This document shows, in pieces, positions 47,237 through 57,010 of a stretch of DNA of 57,010 nt. The notes under the pieces were generated by a model. That model did no database searches, was not told where the DNA came from, and saw nothing but the letters and a program-made list of their open reading frames with translations. Origin of the DNA: Fictibacillus arsenicus (GTDB lineage Bacteria > Bacillota > Bacilli > Bacillales > Fictibacillaceae); the NCBI RefSeq assembly GCF_001999465.1, contig NZ_MQMF01000007.1, forward strand, positions 1 to 57,010, read 5' to 3'. Both the position numbers and the translations under genes were made by a program. How positions within the stretch are numbered: position 1 is the stretch's first letter; every line of letters begins with the position of its first letter.

Positions 47237-47258
47237 ACCCGGAATCTTTCCGGGTTTT
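47236..47258 (+). terminator. terminator after hslO
   Basis: AACCCGGAA / TTCCGGGTT stem with a very short loop, then TTG; the left arm begins at the stop codon. Confidence 0.8.
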
Positions 47259-47324
47259 GATTTACACATGAAAATGATTTTATAGCGTACGATTGTAATA
47301 GGACGGAAATCACAGGCTTTTAAA

Positions 47325-47354
47325 TTGACACTTTATTTCCAAAGTTGATACAAT
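47325..47354 (+). promoter_or_regulatory. sigma-A promoter of cysK
   Basis: TTGACA (47325-47330), 18-bp spacer, TACAAT (47349-47354), 39 bp before the cysK start. Confidence 0.75.
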
Positions 47355-47393
47355 TAATCCAATAAAAATACTCGGTTTTAGGAGTGATGTCAA

Positions 47394-48320
47394 ATGGCAC
47401 GTGTGGCACAGTCGATTACAGATTTAATCGGTCAAACCCCTGTTGTGAAATTAAATCGCTTAACAACAGATGATATGGCAGATGTGTACTTGAAATTAGA
47501 ATTTATGAATCCAGGAAGCAGTGTAAAAGATCGTATTGCATTAGCAATGATCGAAGACGCTGAGGAGAGCGGCAAATTAAAAGCAGGTGACACGATCGTT
47601 GAGCCTACAAGCGGAAACACGGGAATTGGATTAGCGATGGTGGCAGCTGCAAAAGGATACAAAACCGTTCTTGTTATGCCTGAAACAATGAGTATGGAAA
47701 GACGGAACTTGTTAAGAGCATACGGAGCAGAACTTATATTGACTCCTGGTCCTGAAGGAATGGGAGGAGCGATCCGGAAGGCCGAAGAACTATCAAAAGA
47801 AAAAGGCTATTTTATGCCGCAGCAATTTAAAAACGAGGCAAATCCAAAAGTTCATAAAAATACGACCGGAAAAGAAATCATTGCACAATTTCCTGATGGT
47901 CTTGATGCATTTGTGTCAGGCATCGGCACAGGCGGGACGATTACGGGTGCAGGTGAGGTAATAAAGGAAAAATATCCGGATGCGAAAATTTACGCTGTAG
48001 AGCCGACTGATTCTCCTGTTCTTTCAGGTGGAAAACCAGGACCGCATAAGATTCAAGGAATTGGAGCAGGTTTTGTTCCTGACATTTTAAAAACAGATAT
48101 TTACGATGAAGTTTTGACGATCTCAAATGATGAAGCATTTGAATGGGCAAGAAGAGCAGCACGTGAAGAAGGGTTATTAGGAGGCATCTCCTCAGGTGCC
48201 GCAATCGCCGCTGCATTAAAAGTAGCCAAAAAACTCGGAAAAGGAAAAAAGGTACTCGCTGTTATACCAAGTAACGGTGAAAGATACTTAAGTACACCGC
48301 TTTACCAATTCGAAGACTAG
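47394..48320 (+). CDS. cysK: cysteine synthase (O-acetylserine sulfhydrylase)
   Basis: PLP enzyme forming cysteine from O-acetylserine and sulfide. 308 residues. The PLP lysine is K45 in PGSSVKDR; the substrate loop [12 protein letters not shown] follows, then the phosphate-binding GTGGTITG and the C-terminal SSGAA. In B. subtilis CysK also forms a complex with the repressor CymR. It has its own promoter and terminator, so it is monocistronic. Confidence 0.96.
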   Translation: MARVAQSITDLIGQTPVVKLNRLTTDDMADVYLKLEFMNPGSSVKDRIALAMIEDAEESGKLKAGDTIVEPTSGNTGIGLAMVAAAKGYKTVLVMPETMSMERRNLLRAYGAELILTPGPEGMGGAIRKAEELSKEKGYFMPQQFKNEANPKVHKNTTGKEIIAQFPDGLDAFVSGIGTGGTITGAGEVIKEKYPDAKIYAVEPTDSPVLSGGKPGPHKIQGIGAGFVPDILKTDIYDEVLTISNDEAFEWARRAAREEGLLGGISSGAAIAAALKVAKKLGKGKKVLAVIPSNGERYLSTPLYQFED

Positions 48321-48327
48321 CATGACC

Positions 48328-48350
48328 GCTCCCTTAAGGGGGCTTTTTTT
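48328..48350 (+). terminator. terminator after cysK
   Basis: GCTCCC / GGGGGC stem with TTAA loop and T-run. Confidence 0.85.
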
Positions 48351-48409
48351 ATATATAAGTCGTTGTTTATTTACTAATGATTGTTGCTAATGTTTTTTTT
48401 CGAAGATAC

Positions 48410-48629
48410 TTCATTGAAAGTTGATTGGAGCGGAAGGTGCGTGCCTACCACATGAGAAGCTTCTCGCTAGGCATGCGACGAGGAAGCTCACATCCTTAGC
48501 AATTAATTGTAGACGCAGGAGCAAGGATACTTCCATGAAGCGGGACAGGTGAGACCATTCAGTGGGCAAAGCGACGAGTGGGCTCACCGCACGCCCCGCG
48601 GAAAGAGAGCAACCTGAGCGGAAATCAAC
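48410..48629 (+). mobile_element. MITE-like repeat, copy 11 (with unique insert)
   Basis: The core is 48420-48629, 210 bp, from GTTGATTGGAGCGG to AATCAAC, preceded by TTCATTGAAA as in copies 3 and 10. The right half is normal. Between about 48440 and 48538 it carries a stretch not found in the other copies, containing the palindrome GAGAAGCTTCTC framed by GCCTA / TAGGC. The main hairpin is GGTGAGACC / GGGCTCACC. Confidence 0.75.
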
Positions 48630-48679
48630 CACTCCTATGGCAGTAAATCATTCACAAGCCCATTTGAAAATGCAGGAAA

Positions 48680-48721
48680 TTGACAGAAAGGTGTGCCAAA
48701 CTGAAACACCTCATGTACAAT
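48680..48721 (+). promoter_or_regulatory. pabB leader: TTGACA and TACAAT around an inverted repeat
   Basis: TTGACA at 48680-48685 and TACAAT at 48716-48721 are 30 bp apart, too wide for a normal promoter. Between them AGGTGT / ACACCT (48689-48694, 48706-48711) forms an inverted repeat with an 11-bp centre. It may be an operator; the arrangement is unexplained. Confidence 0.35.
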
Positions 48722-48752
48722 GTAAGCAGAAGATTTTTGGGAGAGTGACCTT

Positions 48753-50183
48753 ATGGGGAAGAACAAGAAATGGCATGTGCTGCATACTAATATTCCGCTT
48801 TCAAAAGAAGAGTGGTTTTTTAAATATAAAACGTTGTCAGCAACCGAACCGCGTCATGTTTTATTGGAGAGCGGAAGAACAGGAAAGTACAGAATTATCG
48901 GATTTTCTCCATTCGCTGAGGTTTCTGGAAAAGAAAATGTTTTAACGGTAAAAACAGACGATGGGATCTCAATAAAGAAGGGACCCGTTTACAAAGAGTT
49001 TCAGCAATGGTTTAAGCATTTTGAGATCGAACCAATTCTTGATCTGCCGGACTTTACAGGAGGGGCAATCGGATATTTAAGTTATGACCTGACTCGTGAA
49101 TTCGAGAAACTACCAGCACGATCAGAAGATGACCTCGGACTGCCTGATTTATACTTTTTATTATTTAAAGATGTATTCGTTTATGATCATGAGACGAACA
49201 AGCTTTGGATTATCGTCTTAAGTGAAGAAAAAGAAGATCCTTATCATTTGGACAAGCTGCGTGCTTTTAAGGAAATGTGGCAAACGCCTAGTTCTCCGCA
49301 GTCTGCAATAGTTCTTGACCAGAGTTTTTCAAACGATGAAGACTTTAAGCACGTATCTATGACCGAGGATGTTTTTGTTGAAGCGGTCAAAAAGATTCAG
49401 TCTTATATCTCTGATGGAGACGTATTTCAAGTAAATCTGTCTGTGCGCCAATCCAAAGCATTGCAAACGGAGCCTTTTAGCATATATGAGGAATTAAGAA
49501 GAATTAATCCTTCACCTTATATGGGGTATTTACAAACACCTGATTTCCAGCTGGTAAGTGCTTCTCCAGAGCTATTAGTAAAGAAAAAAGGTGATGAGAT
49601 CAGCACTAGGCCCATAGCAGGTACACGACCGCGCGGAAGAACGGAAGAGGAAGATCTGGAGCTCGCGAATACGCTCATCGAAAACGAAAAAGAACGTGCA
49701 GAACATGTGATGCTCGTTGATCTTGAGAGAAACGATCTTGGAAAGGTTTCAGCATACGGATCAGTTAAAGTGGACGAGTTCATGGTGATTGAAAGGTATT
49801 CACATGTCATGCATATCGTCTCAAATGTAGTTGGTAAACTGCGTCCGGAATGTGATGCGTTCGATTGCATCAAAGCGACATTCCCCGGTGGAACGATTAC
49901 GGGTGCGCCAAAAGTGAGAACGATGGAGATCATTGAAGAGCTTGAGCCAGTCAGAAGAGGCGTTTATACAGGAAGCATCGGATGGATCGGGTTTAATGGC
50001 GATACAGAAATGAATATCGCCATACGCACGATGGTTTGTCAAAATGGAACTGCGCACGTTCAAGCAGGCGCGGGTATTGTCATTGACTCGGTACCGGAAA
50101 GTGAATATGAAGAGAGTTTGAAAAAAGCAGAGGCGCTGTGGCGTGCCAAAGAGCAAAGTGAGCTCGGGTCAATTTTGGTATAA
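48753..50183 (+). CDS. pabB: aminodeoxychorismate synthase component I
   Basis: Large subunit that, with PabA, turns chorismate and glutamine into 4-amino-4-deoxychorismate for folate. 476 residues. The chorismate-binding domain contains [33 protein letters not shown], and [22 protein letters not shown], where the Lys distinguishes PabB from anthranilate synthase. ATG 48753 after GGGAGAGTG. The leader has an inverted repeat AGGTGT / ACACCT (48689-48711). It starts the pab-fol operon and ends 28 bp before pabA. Confidence 0.94.
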   Translation: MGKNKKWHVLHTNIPLSKEEWFFKYKTLSATEPRHVLLESGRTGKYRIIGFSPFAEVSGKENVLTVKTDDGISIKKGPVYKEFQQWFKHFEIEPILDLPDFTGGAIGYLSYDLTREFEKLPARSEDDLGLPDLYFLLFKDVFVYDHETNKLWIIVLSEEKEDPYHLDKLRAFKEMWQTPSSPQSAIVLDQSFSNDEDFKHVSMTEDVFVEAVKKIQSYISDGDVFQVNLSVRQSKALQTEPFSIYEELRRINPSPYMGYLQTPDFQLVSASPELLVKKKGDEISTRPIAGTRPRGRTEEEDLELANTLIENEKERAEHVMLVDLERNDLGKVSAYGSVKVDEFMVIERYSHVMHIVSNVVGKLRPECDAFDCIKATFPGGTITGAPKVRTMEIIEELEPVRRGVYTGSIGWIGFNGDTEMNIAIRTMVCQNGTAHVQAGAGIVIDSVPESEYEESLKKAEALWRAKEQSELGSILV

Positions 50184-50193
50184 CACAGCACAT

Positions 50194-50211
50194 GAGAGGA
50201 GAAGAGACGAG
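50194..50211 (+). promoter_or_regulatory. GAG-repeat ribosome site of pabA (possible TRAP target)
   Basis: GAG triplets at 50194, 50199, 50204 and 50209, each separated by exactly two bases, run up to the pabA ATG. Further GAGs occur at 50151 and 50160. In B. subtilis the trp RNA-binding attenuation protein represses pabA (trpG) translation by binding spaced GAG/UAG triplets around its ribosome site. Four regular triplets is fewer than a full site, so this is suggestive only. Confidence 0.4.
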
Positions 50212-50805
50212 ATGATTTTAATGATTGATAACTATGATTCTTTTACGTACAACCTGGTTCAATATTTAGGTGAGATGGGTGAGGAGCTAGTCGTAAAACG
50301 AAATGATGAAATTACGATTAAAGAGATCGAACAGTTAAATCCGGAATTCCTGATGATATCACCTGGACCATGCTCACCAAATGAAGCGGGCATCAGTTTA
50401 GAAGCGATTGAGTATTTTGCAGGGAAGATTCCTGTTTTCGGCGTATGTCTTGGACACCAAGCAATCGCCCAAGTTTTTGGCGGAGACGTAATACGTGCAG
50501 ACAGATTGATGCATGGCAAAGTTTCTCCAGTTCTTCATGACGGAAAAACAGTATATGAAGGCTTAGAGCAGGAATTTCCTGCAACGCGCTATCACTCACT
50601 CATTGTTAAAAGAGAAACACTGCCCGATTGCTTTGAGATTTCCTCTTGGACAGAAGAAGGCGAAATTATGGGAATCCGCCATAAAGAACTTCCGATAGAA
50701 GGAGTGCAATATCATCCTGAATCCATTTTAACGGAGGACGGAAAGAAACTTTTAAGAAATTTCATTGATTTTTATAAAGGCAAAAATGTATGTACATCTA
50801 TATAA
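50212..50805 (+). CDS. pabA: aminodeoxychorismate/anthranilate synthase component II
   Basis: Class I glutamine amidotransferase, 197 residues. Catalytic Cys in [10 protein letters not shown], and His/Glu in VQYHPESI. It supplies ammonia to PabB; in B. subtilis the same subunit (PabA/TrpG) also serves anthranilate synthase. ATG 50212 follows GAGGAGAAGAG; the frame extends upstream into pabB without start support. It overlaps pabC by 16 bp. Confidence 0.95.
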   Translation: MILMIDNYDSFTYNLVQYLGEMGEELVVKRNDEITIKEIEQLNPEFLMISPGPCSPNEAGISLEAIEYFAGKIPVFGVCLGHQAIAQVFGGDVIRADRLMHGKVSPVLHDGKTVYEGLEQEFPATRYHSLIVKRETLPDCFEISSWTEEGEIMGIRHKELPIEGVQYHPESILTEDGKKLLRNFIDFYKGKNVCTSI

Positions 50806-51638
50806 ATGGAAAAGTTCTACCGATGGAAGAGGCTGTAATTTCACCTTTTGACCACGGTTTTATGTATGGTCTTGGAGCATTTGAAACGTTTAGAACGTAT
50901 AATAGCTTCCCTTATTTGATTGATGAGCATATGAAAAGGCTTCACGAAGCACTAGATGAATTAAATATTAATGCAGTAATAAATACAGATCATGTTATAA
51001 AAATGGTTCGAACCCTTCTGCAAAAAAACAAACTGGATGATGCGTATTTTCGTTTAAACATCTCAGCTGGCAACGGAGATATAGGTTTGCAAACTGATCC
51101 GTATGAAAATCCTGCGGTTATTCTTTTTACGAAGCCGCTTCCGCAATCTATAATTTCAGCGAAAGAACTGGTCCTGCTCAAGACCGTCCGCAACACTCCA
51201 GAGGGCAAACAAAGGCTGAAATCACATCACTACTTAAACAGCATACTTGGTAAAAGGGAGCTTAAGGATCCAGCAGGACAAGAAGGTGTTTTTTTGACAG
51301 AACAAGGGTTCATCAGCGAAGGCACAGTCTCTAACCTCTTTTGGTATAAAGATGGAACATTGTTTACTCCGGGATTATCAACAGGGATTCTAAACGGCAT
51401 TACAAGAAAATGGGTATTAAATGCTTCAGAGAAATTGAACATTCCTTCTGAAACGGGGAATTATAAAATAAATGAACTTCATGATGCGGATGAAGTCTTT
51501 CTGACAAATTCAATTCAGGAGCTTGTCCCGGTAAACCGGTTCGAACAAAAGCACTTTCCTGGTGCGAACGGGCAGCTTTTTCAAAGACTAAAAGCAAAAT
51601 ACACGGAAGATACGAATAATAGACGCCGAACGATTTAA
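50790..51638 (+). CDS. pabC: aminodeoxychorismate lyase
   Basis: PLP fold-type IV enzyme, 282 residues, that releases p-aminobenzoate and pyruvate. [18 protein letters not shown] near the N-terminus, the PLP lysine in [15 protein letters not shown] (family position), EGTVSNLFW and the final part NSIQELVPV are diagnostic of the branched-chain aminotransferase-like class. The start ATG 50790 is within the pabA end, so pabA and pabC are coupled. Confidence 0.93.
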   Translation: MYIYINGKVLPMEEAVISPFDHGFMYGLGAFETFRTYNSFPYLIDEHMKRLHEALDELNINAVINTDHVIKMVRTLLQKNKLDDAYFRLNISAGNGDIGLQTDPYENPAVILFTKPLPQSIISAKELVLLKTVRNTPEGKQRLKSHHYLNSILGKRELKDPAGQEGVFLTEQGFISEGTVSNLFWYKDGTLFTPGLSTGILNGITRKWVLNASEKLNIPSETGNYKINELHDADEVFLTNSIQELVPVNRFEQKHFPGANGQLFQRLKAKYTEDTNNRRRTI

Positions 51639-51663
51639 GGGTTTAAGAAAGGGTAGATAGTCT

Positions 51664-52518
51664 ATGCATGAAATGATCATGAACCAGCCTAAACTGATGT
51701 GCGGAGAATACGTACTCGATTTTTCGAAAAAAACATATGTGATGGGGATTTTGAACGTAACTCCTGATTCTTTCTCAGATGGCGGACATCATAACCGGAT
51801 TGAGCAAGCCATCGTCCATGCAAAAGAGATGGTGAGAGACGGGGCTGACATTATCGATGTTGGCGGTGAATCCACTAGACCTGGAGCAGCAGCAGTAACG
51901 CTCGAAGAAGAACTGGAGCGTGTCATCCCAGTCATTGAAGCGTTGAAAAAGGAAGTTGATGTGCCGATTTCAATCGATACGTATAAGGCAGAAACAGCAA
52001 AACAAGCTGTTCAAGCTGGTGCTCATCTCATCAACGATGTATGGGGTGCTAAACTGGATCCTGAGATGCCGCGTGTCATGGTCGAAACAAATGTCCCTGT
52101 GATCTTAATGCATAACCGATTCGACACCAACTATCTGGAGTTCATGGCTGATGTGATTGCTGATTTGGAGCACAGTATAGCAATAACTGTAAATGCAGGC
52201 GTAAAGCCGGAGAATATTATACTAGATCCAGGTATCGGGTTCGTAAAATCCTTTCAGCAAAATCTTGAAACAATGAGAAGGCTGAATGAAATCACAAACA
52301 TGGGCTATCCAGTATTGCTAGGCACTTCCCGAAAATCGATGATCGGAAAAGCACTTGATCTTCCAGTTGATGAACGTATGGAAGGAACAGGGGCTACAGT
52401 CTGCCTTGGAATTGAACGAGGCTGTTCGATCGTACGTGTGCATGATGTTAAAGAAATGAGCAGAATGGCTAAAATGATGGATATTATGCTTGGGAAAGGT
52501 GCTGAGAGCCATGGATAA
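51664..52518 (+). CDS. folP: dihydropteroate synthase
   Basis: Joins p-aminobenzoate to the pterin diphosphate; target of sulfonamides. 284 residues. GILNVTPDSFSDGG and DVGGESTRPGA form the two substrate-binding loops; LILDPGIGF-like and GTSRKSMIG follow. ATG 51664 has AAAGGG upstream; later in-frame ATGs at 51676 and 51682 are possible. It overlaps folB by 8 bp. Confidence 0.95.
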   Translation: MHEMIMNQPKLMCGEYVLDFSKKTYVMGILNVTPDSFSDGGHHNRIEQAIVHAKEMVRDGADIIDVGGESTRPGAAAVTLEEELERVIPVIEALKKEVDVPISIDTYKAETAKQAVQAGAHLINDVWGAKLDPEMPRVMVETNVPVILMHNRFDTNYLEFMADVIADLEHSIAITVNAGVKPENIILDPGIGFVKSFQQNLETMRRLNEITNMGYPVLLGTSRKSMIGKALDLPVDERMEGTGATVCLGIERGCSIVRVHDVKEMSRMAKMMDIMLGKGAESHG

Positions 52519-52873
52519 AATGTATGTGACCGGCATGAAATTTTATGGCTATCACGGCGTTTTTGCTGAGGAGCAAAAGCTCGGTCAGCGGTTCAACGTA
52601 GATGTAACGCTGTCGATGGATCTTTCAAGAGCGGGAATTACTGATGAACTAGATCAAACGGTTAACTATAAAGAAGTTTATGATGCAGTAAAGGAGATCG
52701 TTGAGGGGGACCCGGTCAAACTTTTAGAGTCTTTAGCTGAAAGCATTGCAGCCTCTCTACTCGGAAAGTTCACTTCTGTCGATGAAACAACGGTTAAAGT
52801 AATAAAACCAGACCCTCCGATCCCGGGGCATTATGACTCGGTTGCTGTTGAAATTACAAGAGGGCGCAGTTAA
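52511..52873 (+). CDS. folB: dihydroneopterin aldolase
   Basis: A 120-residue tunnelling-fold enzyme that cleaves dihydroneopterin to 6-hydroxymethyl-dihydropterin. FYGYHGVFAEEQKLGQRFNVD is the N-terminal signature with the catalytic Glu; KVIKPDPPIPGHYDSVAVEI is the C-terminal one. I chose ATG 52511, overlapping the folP stop and giving the B. subtilis length. It ends one base before the folK start. Confidence 0.95.
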   Translation: MDKMYVTGMKFYGYHGVFAEEQKLGQRFNVDVTLSMDLSRAGITDELDQTVNYKEVYDAVKEIVEGDPVKLLESLAESIAASLLGKFTSVDETTVKVIKPDPPIPGHYDSVAVEITRGRS

Positions 52874-53407
52874 ATGGAGCAAATGAATACAGCTTTCTTG
52901 TCTGTCGGTTCAAACATGGGAGACAGGGAAGGGCTGCTAAAAAAGTCAATACAGCTTCTTGGCAGATATCCAGAAGTTTTAATAGAGAGTGTATCTTCTA
53001 TATATGAAACAGATCCAGTAGGATTTACTGATCAGCCACTCTTTTTGAATTTAGCCATAAAACTCAAAACCAGTCTTTCTCCACAGGCATTATTGAGTAA
53101 AATGCAACAGGTAGAGAACGATTTGGATAGAAAAAGAGTTCAAAAATGGGGACCTCGAACAATAGACCTTGACATTTTATTGTATAATAGTGTAAGTATA
53201 CAGACGGAAGATATAGAAATTCCGCATCCACGTATGCTTGAAAGGGCATTTGTTCTGATACCTCTTAGCGAAATTGCTCCTGATGACGTTTATCCGGATA
53301 AAACAATTTCTTTACATCAAGTCCTTTGCGAACAAAGAGATAAAGAAGGTGTACGCATATGGAAGAAGACCGACTGGGAAGACGCATCCGTGCGTTCAGA
53401 AAATTAA
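52874..53407 (+). CDS. folK: 6-hydroxymethyl-7,8-dihydropterin pyrophosphokinase
   Basis: Activates the pterin with ATP before FolP. 177 residues. FLSVGSNMGDRE at the N-terminus, and WGPRTIDLDILLY with the two metal-binding Asp residues, then IPHPRMLERAFVLIPL. ATG 52874 directly follows the folB stop. The C-terminal 49 bp overlap yazB, which is read in another frame. Confidence 0.95.
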   Translation: MEQMNTAFLSVGSNMGDREGLLKKSIQLLGRYPEVLIESVSSIYETDPVGFTDQPLFLNLAIKLKTSLSPQALLSKMQQVENDLDRKRVQKWGPRTIDLDILLYNSVSIQTEDIEIPHPRMLERAFVLIPLSEIAPDDVYPDKTISLHQVLCEQRDKEGVRIWKKTDWEDASVRSEN

Positions 53408-53556
53408 AAGGCTATACGCAAGAGCAGCTTGCTAAAGATATTGGTATTTCGGTATCGGTACTTGGCGAGGTGGAAAGGGGCAGCCGAAAGCCCAAAGTAG
53501 ATTTGCTCCATAAAATAGCGAATCAATTCAGCATTAACGTTGAAGAGTTACAGTAA
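53359..53556 (+). CDS. yazB: helix-turn-helix (XRE family) protein YazB
   Basis: A 65-residue single-domain Cro/CI-type protein. The helix-turn-helix is at about residues 18-40 (TQEQLAKDIGISVSVLGEVERG). Its targets are unknown. ATG 53359 with AAGGTG upstream lies inside folK, the same arrangement as in B. subtilis. Being at the end of the folate run and before dusB, it is probably co-transcribed with both. Confidence 0.9.
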   Translation: MEEDRLGRRIRAFRKLKGYTQEQLAKDIGISVSVLGEVERGSRKPKVDLLHKIANQFSINVEELQ

Positions 53557-53603
53557 GCAGATAGATTTTATAAATAAATGATTGAAACGAGGTGATATGT
53601 ACG

Positions 53604-54593
53604 TTGAAAATTGGTGATATTACTTTGAAAAACCCTGTTGTCCTTGCCCCTATGGCTGGTGTGTGCAACCCTGCATTCCGTCTGATCGCAAAAGAATTCG
53701 GAGCAGGCCTTGTGTGTGCAGAGATGGTAAGTGACAAAGGAATTCTTTATGAAAATGAAAGGTCGCTGAAGATGCTATATGTAGATGAACGTGAAAAACC
53801 GTTAAGCCTTCAAATTTTCGGTGGAGAACGTGAATCATTAGTAGCCGCGGCTAAATATGTAGATAAGCATACAAATGCCGATATTATTGATATCAATATG
53901 GGATGCCCGGTTCCTAAAATTACAAAGTGTGATGCAGGAGCAAAGTGGCTGCTTGATCCAGACAAGATTTATGAGATGGTAGCAGCAACAGTAGATGCTG
54001 TTCAGAAGCCGGTTACAGTAAAGATGCGTGTCGGATGGGATGAAGATCACATTTATGCCGTGAAAAACGCACAGGCAGTTGAACGTGCAGGTGGCGCAGC
54101 AGTAGCGGTTCATGGCCGTACACGTGTTCAGATGTATGAAGGAACAGCTAACTGGGACATCATCAAAGAAGTAAAACAAAATGTTTCGATTCCTGTAATC
54201 GGAAATGGTGATATCTCAACGCCTCAAGAAGCTAAAGAACGTCTTGATAAATATGGCGTTGACGGTGTAATGATCGGCAGAGCGGCTCTCGGAAATCCTT
54301 GGATGCTGTACCGCACCGTTCAGTACCTGGAAACAGGAGAGATTCTTCCTGAACCGAATGCCCGTGAAAAAATGAATATCTGCATGCTCCACATGGATCG
54401 TTTGATCGAGCTTAAAGGCGAAGATGTTGCAGTTCGAGAAATGAGAAAACATGCAGCTTGGTACCTTAAAGGATTACCGAAGACTGGATCTGTTCGAAAT
54501 GAAATTAACCAGATGACAACACGTGACAACATGAACAAGTTATTGTTCAATTACGTAGATCAAGTGGAAGAAATACAGCAAAAAATTAGCTGA
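53604..54593 (+). CDS. dusB: tRNA dihydrouridine synthase DusB
   Basis: FMN enzyme that reduces uridines in tRNA; B. subtilis DusB (YacF) has broad specificity. 329 residues of TIM barrel. PVVLAPMAGVCNPAFR at the N-terminus, INMGCPVPKITKCDAGAKWL with the catalytic Cys (first C in GCPVPK), and VHGRTR and IGNGDIS FMN contacts. I start at TTG 53604 with CGAGGTGA upstream, giving MKIGDITLKNPV; a GTG at 53592 would add four residues. Confidence 0.94.
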   Translation: MKIGDITLKNPVVLAPMAGVCNPAFRLIAKEFGAGLVCAEMVSDKGILYENERSLKMLYVDEREKPLSLQIFGGERESLVAAAKYVDKHTNADIIDINMGCPVPKITKCDAGAKWLLDPDKIYEMVAATVDAVQKPVTVKMRVGWDEDHIYAVKNAQAVERAGGAAVAVHGRTRVQMYEGTANWDIIKEVKQNVSIPVIGNGDISTPQEAKERLDKYGVDGVMIGRAALGNPWMLYRTVQYLETGEILPEPNAREKMNICMLHMDRLIELKGEDVAVREMRKHAAWYLKGLPKTGSVRNEINQMTTRDNMNKLLFNYVDQVEEIQQKIS

Positions 54594-54606
54594 TTCATAG
54601 TGACAT

Positions 54607-54640
54607 ACAGCCAGATCATCAGATGACTGGCTGTTGTTTG
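54607..54640 (+). terminator. terminator after dusB
   Basis: ACAGCCAG / CTGGCTGT stem with an inner ATCATC / GATGA-like extension, followed by TGTTTG. Confidence 0.7.
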
Positions 54641-54700
54641 CTTAATTGGTCAAAACAGCAGCCGGTGTTTTCTTTTATTAAAAAACTGGGGGAATAGCAT

Positions 54701-56624
<1,924 letters not shown>

Positions 56625-56630
56625 TATCTT

Positions 56631-56667
56631 AAAAACCAGCCTAGCAGTCTAGTGCTGGTTTTTTTGT
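56631..56667 (+). terminator. terminator after lysS
   Basis: Perfect 10-bp stem AAAAACCAGC / GCTGGTTTTT, 13-nt loop, long T-run. Confidence 0.9.
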
Positions 56668-56940
56668 TTAAACAGGAATGAATTGTTTTTATTTTGAGAA
56701 AGATAAATGAGGTGCTGACAGCGCAATTGCCATTTCACAATATCTTGTGTTTAAAAGTTAATGGTTTAGCCTATATTGTAATTAGCTCTAAGCCGGTTTT
56801 GTTTGATAAAAAAATGTTTAATTATTTTAAGGAAAACTATTGTACAAGAGCGAAAATGGTGGTATATTATTCTTCGTCGCAAGGAATACTAACGTGTTAA
56901 TTGCTTATCTAAAACGATTTAAAGTTTTTTGAGAAAGCTG
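56668..56940. other. intergenic DNA before the presumed rRNA operon
   Basis: AT-rich DNA between the lysS terminator and the promoter at 56941. A 68-codon open frame from a TTG at 56694 to 56900 runs through it, but it has no ribosome site and no similarity I recognise, so I do not call it a gene. Confidence 0.5.
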
Positions 56941-56970
56941 TTGACAACAAGGGTTGCGGCATGATAACCT
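56941..56970 (+). promoter_or_regulatory. probable rRNA operon promoter at the window end
   Basis: TTGACA (56941-56946) followed by GATAAC/TAACCT near 56963-56970, then AATAAAGTCGCC, which resembles the leader start of Bacillus rrn operons. In B. subtilis an rRNA operon follows lysS. The -10 is poor and the RNA genes lie outside the window. Confidence 0.45.
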
Positions 56971-57010
56971 AATAAAGTCGCCAAAACGAGCGGCGTAAAA
57001 AAGTTCAAAA

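Noticed and set aside
56694-56900. 68-codon ORF after lysS
   Set aside because: It needs a TTG start without a ribosome site and shows no recognised similarity; the region precedes an rRNA-type promoter.

Overview
This 57 kb window is a chromosomal stretch from a low-GC, endospore-forming member of the Bacillaceae. The gene order closely follows the origin-proximal region of Bacillus subtilis from csfB/gin to lysS, including sporulation genes (gin, yabG, sspF, spoVG, fin, spoVT, yabP-yabQ, spoIIE), abrB, veg, divIC and ftsH. The proteins are clearly homologous to B. subtilis but diverged, so this is a relative outside the B. subtilis group. Fictibacillus or a neighbouring genus is my guess, not shown by the sequence.

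Layout: (1) 1-757 is non-coding and holds two adjacent arrays with a 20-bp period. (2) 758-8351 is gin, a yaaO-type decarboxylase, tmk, darA, yaaR, holB, ricT, yabA, trmN6, yazA and rsmI. abrB follows on the minus strand. (3) 9588-16513 is metS, tatD, yabE, rnmV, ksgA and yabG. (4) 17047-25030 is veg, sspF, ispE, purR, ridA, spoVG, glmU, prs, ctc, pth and fin. (5) 25133-35650 is mfd, spoVT, yabM, yabN, an HU gene, rqcP, yabP, yabQ, divIC and yabR. (6) 36024-44883 is tRNA-Met, spoIIE, yabS, yabT, tilS, hpt and ftsH. (7) 45567-56624 is coaX, hslO, cysK, the folate cluster pabB-pabA-pabC-folP-folB-folK, yazB, dusB, a small Gre-factor-like gene and lysS. The window ends in what looks like the promoter region of an rRNA operon.

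The genes are mostly housekeeping: DNA replication and repair, ribosome and tRNA maturation, nucleotide, folate and cysteine synthesis, and cell wall. They are interleaved with sporulation genes. Several regulatory sites can be read directly: a sigma-F-type promoter for gin, a sigma-H promoter for spoVG, a sigma-B promoter for ctc, a sigma-E promoter for yabP, tandem Spo0A boxes at abrB, a wide-spaced Spo0A-type promoter for spoIIE, and tandem sigma-A promoters for veg.

The most striking non-gene feature is a family of eleven intergenic repeats, one about every 5 kb. They share GTTGATT-type core ends and a conserved hairpin. In the best preserved copies there are outer inverted ends (GGCTcTTTTC / GGCTgTTTTC) and an 8-9 bp target duplication. 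They look like non-autonomous transposable elements (MITEs) in several size classes. One of them has landed inside the metS leader. Differences from B. subtilis as I remember it: an extra HU gene before rqcP, a Gre-like gene before lysS, and the absence of xpaC/yaaN, yacD and the tRNA-Glu gene.
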